Below, in pieces: positions 18,999 through 27,881 of a stretch of 64,000 nucleotides of DNA (positions are counted from its first letter, which is position 1; each line of letters begins with the position of its first letter). The notes beneath the pieces are model-generated. The model was given only the letters and a program-made list of their open reading frames with translations. It had not been told where the DNA came from and made no database searches. A program made the translations under genes and the position numbers. The stretch is taken from NCBI GenBank assembly GCA_022984795.1, contig JALIHJ010000033.1:1-64000 (forward strand). The letters run 5' to 3'. Source of the stretch: Fabrea salina. Its lineage: Eukaryota > Ciliophora > Heterotrichea > Heterotrichida > Fabreidae.

Positions 18999-21335
18999 AT
19001 GGACAGAGAAGCAGAAGAGTTTTTGGCAGAAGTAGACTGGGTTGCAAACGAAGTTGACGCACTTGTTAAGGGCAAAACAGACATTGAAAAAAGCGTCCAA
19101 CGAGAAGAACAACGCAAAAAGATTGCTGAAGTGAAGAAACGCGAAGAAGAAGAAAGGAAAAAAGCCGAAGAAGAAGCCAAACTAAGGGGAAGGCCTGGAA
19201 AGGGAGAGAAGTTCGACACTTACGTTTGCTTCTGCAAGTTGTGTTTCCGAGAGTTTGACTACGAACGGGAACTCTGCTACGTGTGCGGAGGCAGGTGCAT
19301 CCTGGCAGAAGAACGGCGGAACGAGTTGATGAGGAAAGTTGAGGAGTTCAAAAAGGAAAGAGAACTCAAGGCAGAACGCAAGCGGAAGTGGGAGAACTGG
19401 AAAAAAACACAAGCGATGCTGCACTCCAAAGTTTCAAACAACTACAAAAAGTGGGACTACTTCGAAGACGACGACGAAGAAGAAGAAACTATGGACTTCG
19501 TGCCTCCTGAAAACGACCCTAACTTCAAGGAACTCGAAAGAGACATTAAAGAACGCACTGAAAAACGCAGAGAAGACCTTAAAACAGCCACCAAACTCAA
19601 AAACGAAGGAAATGACTACTTCAAACAAGGAAAGTTCAGAAACGCACTTAAGAAGTACGAAGCAGCTGTAGAAGTCAAAAAGGACTGGATGATTCTGTAC
19701 ACCAACTGTGCTATTGCCAAAATCAAGTTGGAGGACTACGAAGGGGCTGTTTCGAACTGCAGCAGAGTCCTTGAGTACTGCGAAGTGTTTGAAGAAGGTT
19801 ACGAAAAAAGCAAGGACTTGTGCTTCAAAGCCTTGATTCGGAGAGGAGAAGCCCAAAGACTCCAGGGCAACCTTGCAGATGCAGTAAAGGACCTTTCCCA
19901 AGCACTTGACTTAAAGCACGACTCCCAGATCGAAACACTTCTTGACAGAACCAAACAAGAAGCCCAGGAAAGTGGCCAGAGTTTAGAAGAAGTCAAAATA
20001 GAAGAAATACATTCAGCCTCTGAAATAATAAGTCAACTAGACACTCAGCAAAAAATCACTGGGTTCAAGCAAGCAGGGGGGTACTTAGTTTTGTTCAAAA
20101 GGATAACTGAGTCCAAAGATTCCGAAGCCCTTAAAGTACTTGAGTACCTATGTGGTGACGAAAAGAACTATCCAAGAGTGCAGCCCTTGCTTGGGAAAGT
20201 TTACGACAAAAAACGCATAGGAGCAGTGACCTTAGTGGAAGCCATCCACAGTTACTCAGAAGATGAAGAGTGGGTTACTAGGATTGTTAAGTTGCTTTCA
20301 CTGGCAGTTGAGAACCAGCACGTGAGAGAAGAACTTGTGAAGCATTCTGCCTGCACTAAAGGAATTAAGTTTTGCAAAGCCGTGTTTGACTTGTTTGCTT
20401 CAAGCAAAGAAAGCATTCGGAAGCACTTGATGCCTCTTTTGTCGAACCTTTGTTTGAGTAAGTACAAAAGTGCCTACGAAAGGAAACCCAACCCAGGAAA
20501 CATCAAAGCAATCATAAGACACAACTGGGCAGAGTTCTCAGAAATTCTCAATGGCTTTTTGAAGTCGGAAGAAGGCTTTATTGAGGCGTTGGGGTTACTT
20601 TGCAACATGTCTTCAGAGATTAAAGTCAAAACGCTTTTGCTGCAGAACGGGGAACTCGTCCACAGGATAATTGACGTAGTGAACACTGGAGACCGTTCTT
20701 TCGAAGTTGAGAGAAGTTTAGGGTTCCTCATAAACATTTCAACCAACCCCACAGACACAAACCTTCTGCAGCACTTCTATCAAAGAATGCTTTACGGGAT
20801 CAAAAGAGTCCTTTCTCTTAAAACTTCGACCAAAACTGTCACACAAAGGGGCTTTTTGCTTTTGTTCAGAATACTAGTTTCGAATCCCCAACTGGCAGAG
20901 AGCCTTTCTAGGGACGTCCAACTCAAAGAAGTGCTTTTTATGGGCTTAACTACAGAAAGAGACACAACAATTAAAATATACACTGCAGGAGCTTCAAACC
21001 TTGCTTTTGCCAGAGAAGTTCCTTTGGAACAACTAATTAAAGTTGCATTGGAGGAACTAGGAGTTTACTTGCGAGAAAACAAAGGAGACCAGAGAGTCGG
21101 CAACTTAGCTTTGTGCTTGGGTAGAGTAGCAGACCACTGTCCTGGAACCAAACACAAAATGAAGTCCCTTATTGAACCCCTTGTGCAGGTAGTTAAGGAA
21201 AAACTAGGACCAGTGAGAAAGAACTCTGCAGTTTGCTTAGCTAAACTTTCAAGTGACCCTCAAAACAAAAAGGAGTTCACTCGAGTCCATGGCTTCGAGG
21301 TGCTTTCGAGTGTGTACGGGCATCTCCAAGAGTAA
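18999..21335 (+). CDS. TTC12-like dynein arm assembly factor (TPR + armadillo)
   Basis: Encodes 778 residues from ATG 18999; a slightly longer frame lacks an ATG. The order matches TTC12: an N-terminal EFLAEVDWVANEVDALVKG-type segment, a charged coiled region, TPRs at about residues 195-310 (KLKNEGNDYFKQGKFRNALK, ILYTNCAIAKIKLEDYEGAV), then armadillo-like helical repeats to the end. The C-terminus VGNLALCLGRVAD...NSAVCLAKLSSDP...VHGFEVLSS closely follows human TTC12. TTC12 is a cytoplasmic factor needed to preassemble axonemal dynein arms. An unusual feature is a Cys cluster at about 75-102 (CFCKLC, CYVCGGRC) that looks like an inserted zinc knuckle. Intronless. Its stop is 5 bp from the convergent ankyrin gene. 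Confidence 0.87.
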   Translation: MDREAEEFLAEVDWVANEVDALVKGKTDIEKSVQREEQRKKIAEVKKREEEERKKAEEEAKLRGRPGKGEKFDTYVCFCKLCFREFDYERELCYVCGGRCILAEERRNELMRKVEEFKKERELKAERKRKWENWKKTQAMLHSKVSNNYKKWDYFEDDDEEEETMDFVPPENDPNFKELERDIKERTEKRREDLKTATKLKNEGNDYFKQGKFRNALKKYEAAVEVKKDWMILYTNCAIAKIKLEDYEGAVSNCSRVLEYCEVFEEGYEKSKDLCFKALIRRGEAQRLQGNLADAVKDLSQALDLKHDSQIETLLDRTKQEAQESGQSLEEVKIEEIHSASEIISQLDTQQKITGFKQAGGYLVLFKRITESKDSEALKVLEYLCGDEKNYPRVQPLLGKVYDKKRIGAVTLVEAIHSYSEDEEWVTRIVKLLSLAVENQHVREELVKHSACTKGIKFCKAVFDLFASSKESIRKHLMPLLSNLCLSKYKSAYERKPNPGNIKAIIRHNWAEFSEILNGFLKSEEGFIEALGLLCNMSSEIKVKTLLLQNGELVHRIIDVVNTGDRSFEVERSLGFLINISTNPTDTNLLQHFYQRMLYGIKRVLSLKTSTKTVTQRGFLLLFRILVSNPQLAESLSRDVQLKEVLFMGLTTERDTTIKIYTAGASNLAFAREVPLEQLIKVALEELGVYLRENKGDQRVGNLALCLGRVADHCPGTKHKMKSLIEPLVQVVKEKLGPVRKNSAVCLAKLSSDPQNKKEFTRVHGFEVLSSVYGHLQE

Positions 21336-21340
21336 TTAAT

Positions 21341-22468
21341 TCATATGTTTATGACTGAGAAACTTTTAGTTTTGCTTTTGGGAACAGAAATAGAACTGAT
21401 GTATGACTGCTCAAGTTCTTCCTTGAATACTTCCCGGAACACGAAGTTGGAACCAGGGTACTTGCTGAGTTTTTCTTCAAGTCTGCGGTCTACAATTCTT
21501 GGAGGGATGTTTCTGGAAGAGTACTTTTCTTCAATTTCACTTTTGTACACAAAAACGCCTTCTTCACTGAGTTTTTCTTGCATGTACTGGATCAAGAACT
21601 TGTCTTCCAGGAGCAGAAGGGTTTCTTCGTACTCGTACTTAATGTCTATAGTAACTACTTCTACTAAGTACTGAAACAAGTAGTGGTAGTTGGTAGTTTT
21701 GCGTTTTTTGGAAGCTGCAGCTGCTATTTGTAGGGCACTTTCTCTTCTTTTGTTGTGCAAATTAAAATTACATTTAAGCTTTTCAAACAGCAGTCTAATC
21801 AGTTCCATATTTCCAGTTTTGCAAGAAATCAAAGCACAGTTCTCTCCAGTGTACTCGTCTACGTGGTGCACGTCAAACTCTCTGGGAACAGGTTTCCCTC
21901 TGAAGTAGTCGTGCAGAAACTTAACTACTTCGACCTTCTGGCGTTCGCAAGCCTTCATTATGGGGGTCAAAGTAGTGTTTGAAAGCATCCACTTGTTGTT
22001 GAGAGTCCTTGACTTTGTGGGGTGGTTAGCGAAAATTGACAACTCTTCACTGTCTTCTTCCCGAAACGACTCTTCGTTGGAGTCTTCTCCAGAGATGTAA
22101 ACAGGTAAGTAGTACTTGAGCATGTTCATTAAGCCGTGCTCGCATATCACATAGATGGGGTTGTTTCCTTGTTCAGCTAGCATTTGTTTCATCTTTGAGA
22201 GCTTGGCGCCTCCCAGCTCTACTAAAACTTTGAAAGCCTCAGTTTCATCTAAGTACATTGCAAGTCCCAAAGCGTTCATTCCTGCACCTTGGACCTTTAT
22301 GATTTCTTCGTTTATGTCTAGAGTTGGTTTGTTCTGAACCGAAGTGCAGAATCTTTTTAAGTATTGCTTTAACTTGTCTAACTGGCCACGTTCAATTGCA
22401 ATTCTGATCTTCTTCTTGGCGTATTCTTGATAGTTAAAAGGCTTTTGATTGCTGCAACAAGTGCCCAT
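21341..22468 (-). CDS. Ankyrin-repeat protein with dual acylation signal
   Basis: Encodes 375 residues. The ATG at 22468 is chosen over the open upstream frame, which has no ATG, because it yields MGTCCSNQKP. Gly2 and Ser6 fit N-myristoylation, and Cys4/Cys5 are suited to palmitoylation, together a strong membrane anchor. Ankyrin-type helices follow, for example GMNALGLAMYLDETEAFKVLVELG, TPIMKACERQKVEVVKFLHDY, NCALISCKTGNMELIRLLFEK and ESALQIAAAASK. The C-terminal 80 residues are charged and unrecognised. It probably acts as a membrane-tethered adaptor, perhaps on the cortex or ciliary membrane (inference). Its stop is TGA, one of the clear TGA terminators showing the standard code. Confidence 0.8.
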   Translation of the reverse strand: MGTCCSNQKPFNYQEYAKKKIRIAIERGQLDKLKQYLKRFCTSVQNKPTLDINEEIIKVQGAGMNALGLAMYLDETEAFKVLVELGGAKLSKMKQMLAEQGNNPIYVICEHGLMNMLKYYLPVYISGEDSNEESFREEDSEELSIFANHPTKSRTLNNKWMLSNTTLTPIMKACERQKVEVVKFLHDYFRGKPVPREFDVHHVDEYTGENCALISCKTGNMELIRLLFEKLKCNFNLHNKRRESALQIAAAASKKRKTTNYHYLFQYLVEVVTIDIKYEYEETLLLLEDKFLIQYMQEKLSEEGVFVYKSEIEEKYSSRNIPPRIVDRRLEEKLSKYPGSNFVFREVFKEELEQSYISSISVPKSKTKSFSVINI

Positions 22469-22503
22469 TACAAATTTATAACTCAAATGGCATTATGATT
22501 TAT

Positions 22504-23115
22504 CTACTCTATCCAGTCAGGAGTGCTTGAAATGAAGTTTTTAAAAGCAAGGATGGCCTTTCCTCTATGTGAAATTGAGTTCTTAACTTCAGGAGGCAAC
22601 TCCGCAAAGGTTTGCTCGTGGCCTTCGGGAACAAAAATAGGGTCCCACCCAAATCCGTTGTCCCCTCTAGGGCCTTTGATAGTTCCATTTACGGACCCTA
22701 AGAACACCTTGGGTTCACACCCAGGCTTTCCAAAGCCTATTCTGCACTCACCAACAGCACTTTTGTCTTCCCACTCACTAAGCATTTTCACGAGGCCTTC
22801 AGCTCCCACAGCTTCTCTAAACCACTTTCTGTGTAAGTTTTACATGTAAGGTCCTGGAAGTCCTTTCCAGGCATTGAAGCAAAGACAAGTGTCTTCCACA
22901 ATAACAGGTCCTGAAACTTGTTTGGAGGCTTCCCTTACCTTTTCAGCCACAATTTCTTCTGGAGTGCCCTGGATTTCTTTCAAGTCCAAAGGCATGAGGG
23001 ACAAGGAGACTCCGCAGGCTTGAAGTTCTTGGTGAACTAACTCGTTAATCTCACGCACTTTGTTTGCCTAGGTAGGACTTACGTTTCCCGAAATAAGGTA
23101 AAGGACTCTGCTCAT
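22504..23115 (-). CDS. Inosine triphosphate pyrophosphatase
   Basis: Three exons on the minus strand, 23115-23083, 23067-22844 and 22828-22504, encode 193 residues, nearly the human length. The enzyme hydrolyses ITP, dITP and XTP to monophosphates, cleansing nucleotide pools in the cytosol. After splicing, family signatures are continuous: SGNANK across intron 1 and GLPGPYIKWF across intron 2, then [11 protein letters not shown] and SISHRGKA. Intron 1 (phase 0) and intron 2 (phase 2) are 15 nt; each carries an in-frame stop if retained. The first exon is only 33 nt. The start codon is 4 bp from the divergent KIF6 start, and its stop lies 35 bp from the ankyrin gene start. Confidence 0.96.
22829..22843 (-). 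other. 15-nt intron 2 of ITPA
   Basis: GTAAAACTTACACAG on the minus strand, phase 2, A at position 10. The only intron here ending in CAG. Removal restores GPYIKWF. Confidence 0.95.
23068..23082 (-). other. 15-nt intron 1 of ITPA
   Basis: GTAAGTCCTACCTAG on the minus strand, phase 0, A at position 10. Removal restores the family motif SGNANK. Confidence 0.95.
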
Positions 23116-23119
23116 AATT

Positions 23120-25261
23120 ATGTCGAAAAGTGGACACATTCAAATTCACTTAAGAGTGAGGCCTACTAAAAGGCCTTTCAAAGGACTGGTTACGGGTGAA
23201 GAGGACTCCCAGGTGGAGGTTCACCTTTCCAAAAAGGACCCCCGCCAGTATGTTAATAACAAGAAAGAAGACTACCACTTCAAGTTTGACAATGTACTGA
23301 CTATGGCCGCCAAGCAAGACAACGTTTTCGACAAAGTTGCTAAAAACATTGTAGATTCAGTCCTTGACGGGTATAACGGCACTATTTTTGCATACGGACA
23401 AACTGGCTCGGGCAAAACATTTACTATAACCGGCGGAGCAGAAAGGTACGCAGACAGAGGTCTTATTCCGCGTTCAGTTTCTTACATCTTCTCCGAAATG
23501 AGAAAAAGAACCGACACTCACTACCAAGTAAGTATTTCGTACTTGGAAATATACAACGACCAAGGCTACGACTTACTGGACGACAGTCAGTGCACCAGGA
23601 ACTTGCAAGACCTGCCCAAAGTCATTCACCGAGAAGACGAAGCTGGGAACATTTCACTTTACAACTTGTCAGTGCACAGGTCAGACACTGAAGAAGACGC
23701 ACTTAACTTGCTTTTCATTGGAGACACCAACAGAGTAGTAGCAGAAACTCCCAAACACGATGCGTCTACCCGTTCACACTGCGTGTTTGTTATCCAAATT
23801 GAAGCCCAAAAAATAGGAAGTGATGTGAAAACAGTTTCGAAACTGCACTTGGTGGACTTGGCAGGGTCAGAAAGAGTGGGCAAAACCAACGTGGACGGAG
23901 TACTACTTAAAGAAGCTAGGTACATCAATGTGAGTTTGCACTTTTTAGAACAGGTGATTGTGTGTCTCCAGAAGAAGTCACAAGGAGAACAAACCTTTGT
24001 GCCTTACAGGAACTCCTTTATGACTCTTATTTTGAGGGACTCTTTAGGAGGCAACTGCAAAACAGCTATGATTGCAACTATAAGTGCTGAAGAGTCTGAT
24101 ATTGACGAAAGCATTTCTACTTGCAGGTTTGCTCAAAGAGTAGCCTGCATTAAGAACGACGCAACTAAGAATGAACAGATCGACCCAGCTTTAATCATTA
24201 AAAGACTGAAGCAAGAAAACGCTGAACTCAAAGCTGAAATCAAAATGCTGAAGGGTGATTCCGAGCAAAAAGACCACCTCACTCCTGAAGAGTCAGAGGA
24301 GTGCTCGAAGATGGTGGAGGAGTACATCAACAACAGAGACCCCTCAGCCAAACTAGTTCTTTCAGACATTCTGCGGATAAACGAGTGCTTTTACCACTTC
24401 AAAAAAATGTACAATAACCTGCAAACCCAAAGTAGGCCTTTGCCTAAAGGGAAAGCAGTGGACGATGTGAGTTCGGAGGAAGTAGAAAGACTCCGACTAC
24501 TGGTCCAGCAAAGAGACAACGAGATTGCCATACTACTGAGTCATCTTAACAAAAGCAAGTCCGAAATGCCTACTTCGCCTCCTAAAGTAACTAAGGCTTT
24601 GCCAACTGAAGAAGTCAAAGCTTCCGAAACTCCAACTAGGAGGTCAGTAGACAGCAGTGCACGCATGAGAGAAAGGTCCATGGTAGAAAACAAGCAGGGA
24701 CTGATGGCCCCCACGAACATTGAGCTGTCACTTGAACAACTCCAAGACAGAAACAAAGCCTTCGATGTGTTCAGAAGGAGTTACAGGAAAAACCAAGCCA
24801 TGGAAGAAAACAAACAACTCCTCAAAGACAAAATACAAAACGCCAAAAACTTAACTGAGGTGATCAACTCTTCCAGAGGCCGAATAGAAGCTATCAAAAA
24901 CGAAATAGAAACACTGAGGAGGGAAAACGCCCTGCAAGGACTGGTTGACGGAGACAACATTCCTTTAGAACACCCCAAAGAACAACAGCTAAGCAGTGAA
25001 CTAGAAACCCAAAAAGACACTTACAGAAAAGGAGTTGCTGAACTCAGAGACCTCAAAAGCGAAATTGAAGGCATCCAGAAAATGCTTGAAAACTCACGCA
25101 AAAGAATGCAAAGTGACTTTGAAGCTTGGCTGCAAGTTATGATGAAGCAAAGTTCCTCTACAACCACTTCAACCGTTTTAAAAGACCAAAATGTTAGTGA
25201 TAACTTGGAGGCTTTTTACAAAGCTAGAGAACAAATTTATAATAAAACACTAAAGAAGTAA
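23120..25261 (+). CDS. Kinesin-9 family motor KIF6
   Basis: Encodes 713 residues. The motor domain occupies about 1-350: GYNGTIFAYGQTGSGKTFTITGGAERY with Walker A at 93-100, switch I-type DASTRSHC, switch II HLVDLAGSERVGKT, and RDSLGGNCKTAMIATIS. Near-identity to human KIF6 in GGAERYxDRGxIPRxxSYIF and EALNLLFxGDTNR separates it from KIF9. The motor is followed by coiled coil and a Ser/Thr-rich linker (about 470-550) and a second coiled coil. Kinesin-9 motors act on axonemes and cilia. Intronless. The start is 4 bp from the ITPA start and the stop 4 bp from the BRCC36-like stop. Many family members are longer at the C-terminus (human about 814 residues). Confidence 0.93.
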   Translation: MSKSGHIQIHLRVRPTKRPFKGLVTGEEDSQVEVHLSKKDPRQYVNNKKEDYHFKFDNVLTMAAKQDNVFDKVAKNIVDSVLDGYNGTIFAYGQTGSGKTFTITGGAERYADRGLIPRSVSYIFSEMRKRTDTHYQVSISYLEIYNDQGYDLLDDSQCTRNLQDLPKVIHREDEAGNISLYNLSVHRSDTEEDALNLLFIGDTNRVVAETPKHDASTRSHCVFVIQIEAQKIGSDVKTVSKLHLVDLAGSERVGKTNVDGVLLKEARYINVSLHFLEQVIVCLQKKSQGEQTFVPYRNSFMTLILRDSLGGNCKTAMIATISAEESDIDESISTCRFAQRVACIKNDATKNEQIDPALIIKRLKQENAELKAEIKMLKGDSEQKDHLTPEESEECSKMVEEYINNRDPSAKLVLSDILRINECFYHFKKMYNNLQTQSRPLPKGKAVDDVSSEEVERLRLLVQQRDNEIAILLSHLNKSKSEMPTSPPKVTKALPTEEVKASETPTRRSVDSSARMRERSMVENKQGLMAPTNIELSLEQLQDRNKAFDVFRRSYRKNQAMEENKQLLKDKIQNAKNLTEVINSSRGRIEAIKNEIETLRRENALQGLVDGDNIPLEHPKEQQLSSELETQKDTYRKGVAELRDLKSEIEGIQKMLENSRKRMQSDFEAWLQVMMKQSSSTTTSTVLKDQNVSDNLEAFYKAREQIYNKTLKK

Positions 25262-25265
25262 GCAT

Positions 25266-26072
25266 TTAACTATTAGAGCGTTGTTTGGAAGCTAACTGGA
25301 GTTCAAGTAACTCGTTTTCTCGCTGGAGTTGTTCAAGTAGTATTTGGTCCATTTGTTGCTTGTGCAGAATGAACTCGTAAAAAGGAATCAAGGACTTCTC
25401 AAGTATGCGGGACATGCTTAAGTTGAAAAGACTAGCGTTGTAGACCTTCGAAAGCAAGTGTGAGTTCTGGGAAGCTTGGTTGTAAGCTTCTTTTTCTTCA
25501 GTAAGTAGGTTTTTTTGCACGTCAAGTAAGTAGTGGTAGGAGTCATGAATAGTCATGTTGGGGGGAGCCTTAAGAAGTACAGTGGGAGAAGCTATTTCTA
25601 CAGGAATAGAAACTGCTTGGTTGTCTTTGGATTGGAAAGCTATCAAAGACACCTTTTCTAGCTACATATTTCATACGTTTTGGGAGTCCCTGCAAAAACA
25701 GGATATGATGAGTCCCAAGAACTCAGGTCCTAAAGCTTGGAGGTAGGCTTGGGTGCGGATGTCTACATGGGAAGGAAACACAGTGATGTTGGGGTGGGAG
25801 TGGAACCAACCTTTAAGAGTGCATTGTTGTTGCAGAGTGTTGCTGAGTTCCTCCGCACTTGTCATAGCAGAGGACAACTGGACGTCTTCTACTTCAACTC
25901 TGTCTTTTTCTTTGCAGTTGCGTTGCAGAGACAAGCACCCGTAAATTCTCACAGTTTTAGCCTCCATGTCCCCGAACAAAAGTCCCAGGACCTCTTCTTG
26001 GTCAGTCACAAAGCAGTGTCCTAAAAGGCCTCGGAAGGCGTCTGAACTCAAAACTACTTTTTCCACTTGCAT
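25266..26072 (-). CDS. BRCC36-like JAMM deubiquitinase
   Basis: Two exons, 26072-25677 and 25661-25266, joined across a 15-nt phase-0 intron, encode 263 residues. The MPN+ domain is complete: Glu26/27 in QEEVLGLLFGD and the JAMM motif HSHPNITVFPSHVD with His91, His93, Ser101 and Asp104. This predicts a zinc-dependent isopeptidase, in the BRCC36 family cleaving Lys63-linked ubiquitin. The splice product reads QNLEKVSLIAFQS, matching the IAFQS-type strand of the family. The C-terminal exon ends in a coiled coil (DQILLEQLQRENELLELQL), where BRCC36 pairs with Abraxas/KIAA0157 partners. It is shorter than human BRCC36 (316). The start is 6 bp (TTTAAA) from the divergent coiled-coil gene. Confidence 0.9.
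25662..25676 (-). other. 15-nt intron of the BRCC36-like gene
   Basis: GTATGAAATATGTAG on the minus strand, phase 0, A at position 10. The only intron of the nine that begins GTAT. Confidence 0.9.
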
Positions 26073-26078
26073 TTTAAA

Positions 26079-27881
26079 ATGGAATCCCACCCTAGAGTGC
26101 GAGGGCAAGAACGTTATGACATGTCCTACACTGCCTTGCAGAACTACGAAAACCAACTAGGCCCTAACTTTTCAGTTACCGGAGAAAGGTTTGGGTCCAA
26201 CTCTGGCAGAAGTTACAATCAAAGAGCCTCGCACGTAGCTTTTAGTCAAAGCAAACCGCAAGAGTTTTCCTTCACAGACCACAGAACGCAAACTAGGGAC
26301 TCCCGAATGCACAACACGAGTGCAAGTTTCTACAAGTCAAAGCCAGAACGTCCTTCGACCCAGCAGCTCAGGAGTTCGACTAAAGTGTACAAAGCACCTG
26401 CAAGGGACAGGAAACTAGAAGGCTACTCACAGTACTCGAAACAAGGCCAACCCAGGGCTGAAATGACTCCTCCAGACCAAGGACTGGAAAACGAGTACAT
26501 CACTAACTTGCAACAACAAGTTTACTTTTTGGAGTTGGAAATCAAAATGCAGAAAGACAAGGAAAAGGAAAGAATGTCCAAAATGATGGGAGGAATGGAA
26601 GCAGGGCCCCTGACTGAAAACATGTGGGCACTTAAAAGCAAGTACTCGAAAATCCAAAAAGAACTCGAAGAAAAAATACAAGCTTTGGACGAAGAAAACA
26701 AAGACTTAGGGTCAAGTAACCAGTCCTTGAAAAGCACCTACGAAAAAGCCATGTGGGAAGTTTCCCAAATTGAGTCTGACTTGAAAACCCAAACCAAAGA
26801 GTTCGACGAAGAGTCTGAGAAGTACAGAAAAGCCATCAGTTACATGCTTTACGAAAAAGAAGACTGTTCCAAGAAACTTGCAGAAGCCACTAAAGAAAGA
26901 GACCTGTGCAAAACCTACGCTGGAGAAACCAAAATAAAGATTGACCGCATCAACAACCAAATCCAAAACTTAGAAGAAAGACTAGCCCAGATGGAAACTG
27001 AAAAGAACCAAGAACTTGAGAACCAAAACAACAAAATGATTGAAATGCAAGAAAAGTACATCCAACTCCAAGAAGACCTCAAGAACCAAACTACCCTGCA
27101 AGTCAGACACGAAAAACTCAACACTTTGACTCAGCAAAAACAAGAAGTGGAACTCGAAAGAGACAACTTACTCAACAAAATAAAGTCCCTGGAGTACTCA
27201 ATAGACTTAGTAGAGAAGTCCAGCACCCAAATCAACTCTGAAAAAAGAGAACTCCAAAACGAACTTGACGACCTCAACTTAGAACTTGAAAAAGAAAAAA
27301 CCCACCAAGAAACCCTTTTGGCTGCCAGACTTAAACAACGCGAAAAGAAAGAACTAGCTGTGGCCTACCAACAAGTCGAAGACGCTAGGAGGGATGCCCA
27401 CTTCCACATGCAGGCACTCAAACAAAAGATATCTGAAAACAACAACTTAGTTGACCAAAAGAACAAGTTCACCTTCGACATAGCAGAAGTCAAAACTAAA
27501 ATGGAAAGGTAACGCCTACTTAGTATGGAGAGACAACTCCAAGAAATGAACCAAGCCAGCAGAACTATGGAAACTGACTTAAAAGACTTGGAGTTCCGCA
27601 ACAGAGTTATGGAAGAACGCGTAAGACTTACTTAGAACACCAAACTTCAAACTGAAGTTGAAAAAGAACAAAACGACGCCAAACACCTCTACGAAGAAAA
27701 CGAAAACCTAAGACAAAAAATTGACTACTTGAACAAAAAACTCGAACTCAACGAAGAGTTCAAAAACATTGACTTAGAAGAACTCAAAATGATTGCAAGG
27801 TCCAACTTAACAGTTAATGAAACCATTAGTCAACTCATTAGCAAGTGGGAAAACATCCAAGGAACTAGACAATATTCTTAA
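26079..27881 (+). CDS. Long coiled-coil protein, probably cytoskeletal or ciliary
   Basis: Three exons, 26079-27508, 27524-27620 and 27636-27881, encode 590 residues. The ATG at 26079 is used; the frame is open 12 bp upstream without ATG. Residues 1-130 are Ser/Arg/Gln-rich and disordered (GSNSGRSYNQRASH). Residues about 140-590 are almost continuous heptad coiled coil, starting NEYITNLQQQVYFLELEIKM. Both introns are 15 nt; the second exon is just 97 nt. Location among KIF6, SPAG17-like and dynein genes suggests an axonemal or basal-body role, but I cannot name the family. The TAA at 27879-27881 directly abuts the stop of the convergent gene with no base between. Confidence 0.82.
27509..27523 (+). 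other. 15-nt intron 1 of the coiled-coil gene
   Basis: GTAACGCCTACTTAG, phase 2, A at position 10. Retention would create an in-frame TAA. Splicing rejoins the coiled coil. Confidence 0.88.
27621..27635 (+). other. 15-nt intron 2 of the coiled-coil gene
   Basis: GTAAGACTTACTTAG, phase 0, A at position 10. Splicing continues the heptad pattern into the last exon. Confidence 0.88.

Noticed and set aside
26067-26078. Upstream starts of several frames (for example 26067, 18993, 22486, 34212)
   Set aside because: These extensions begin at TTG or GTG codons or run over a divergent gene. The nearest in-frame ATG agrees with homologues, signals or spacing.
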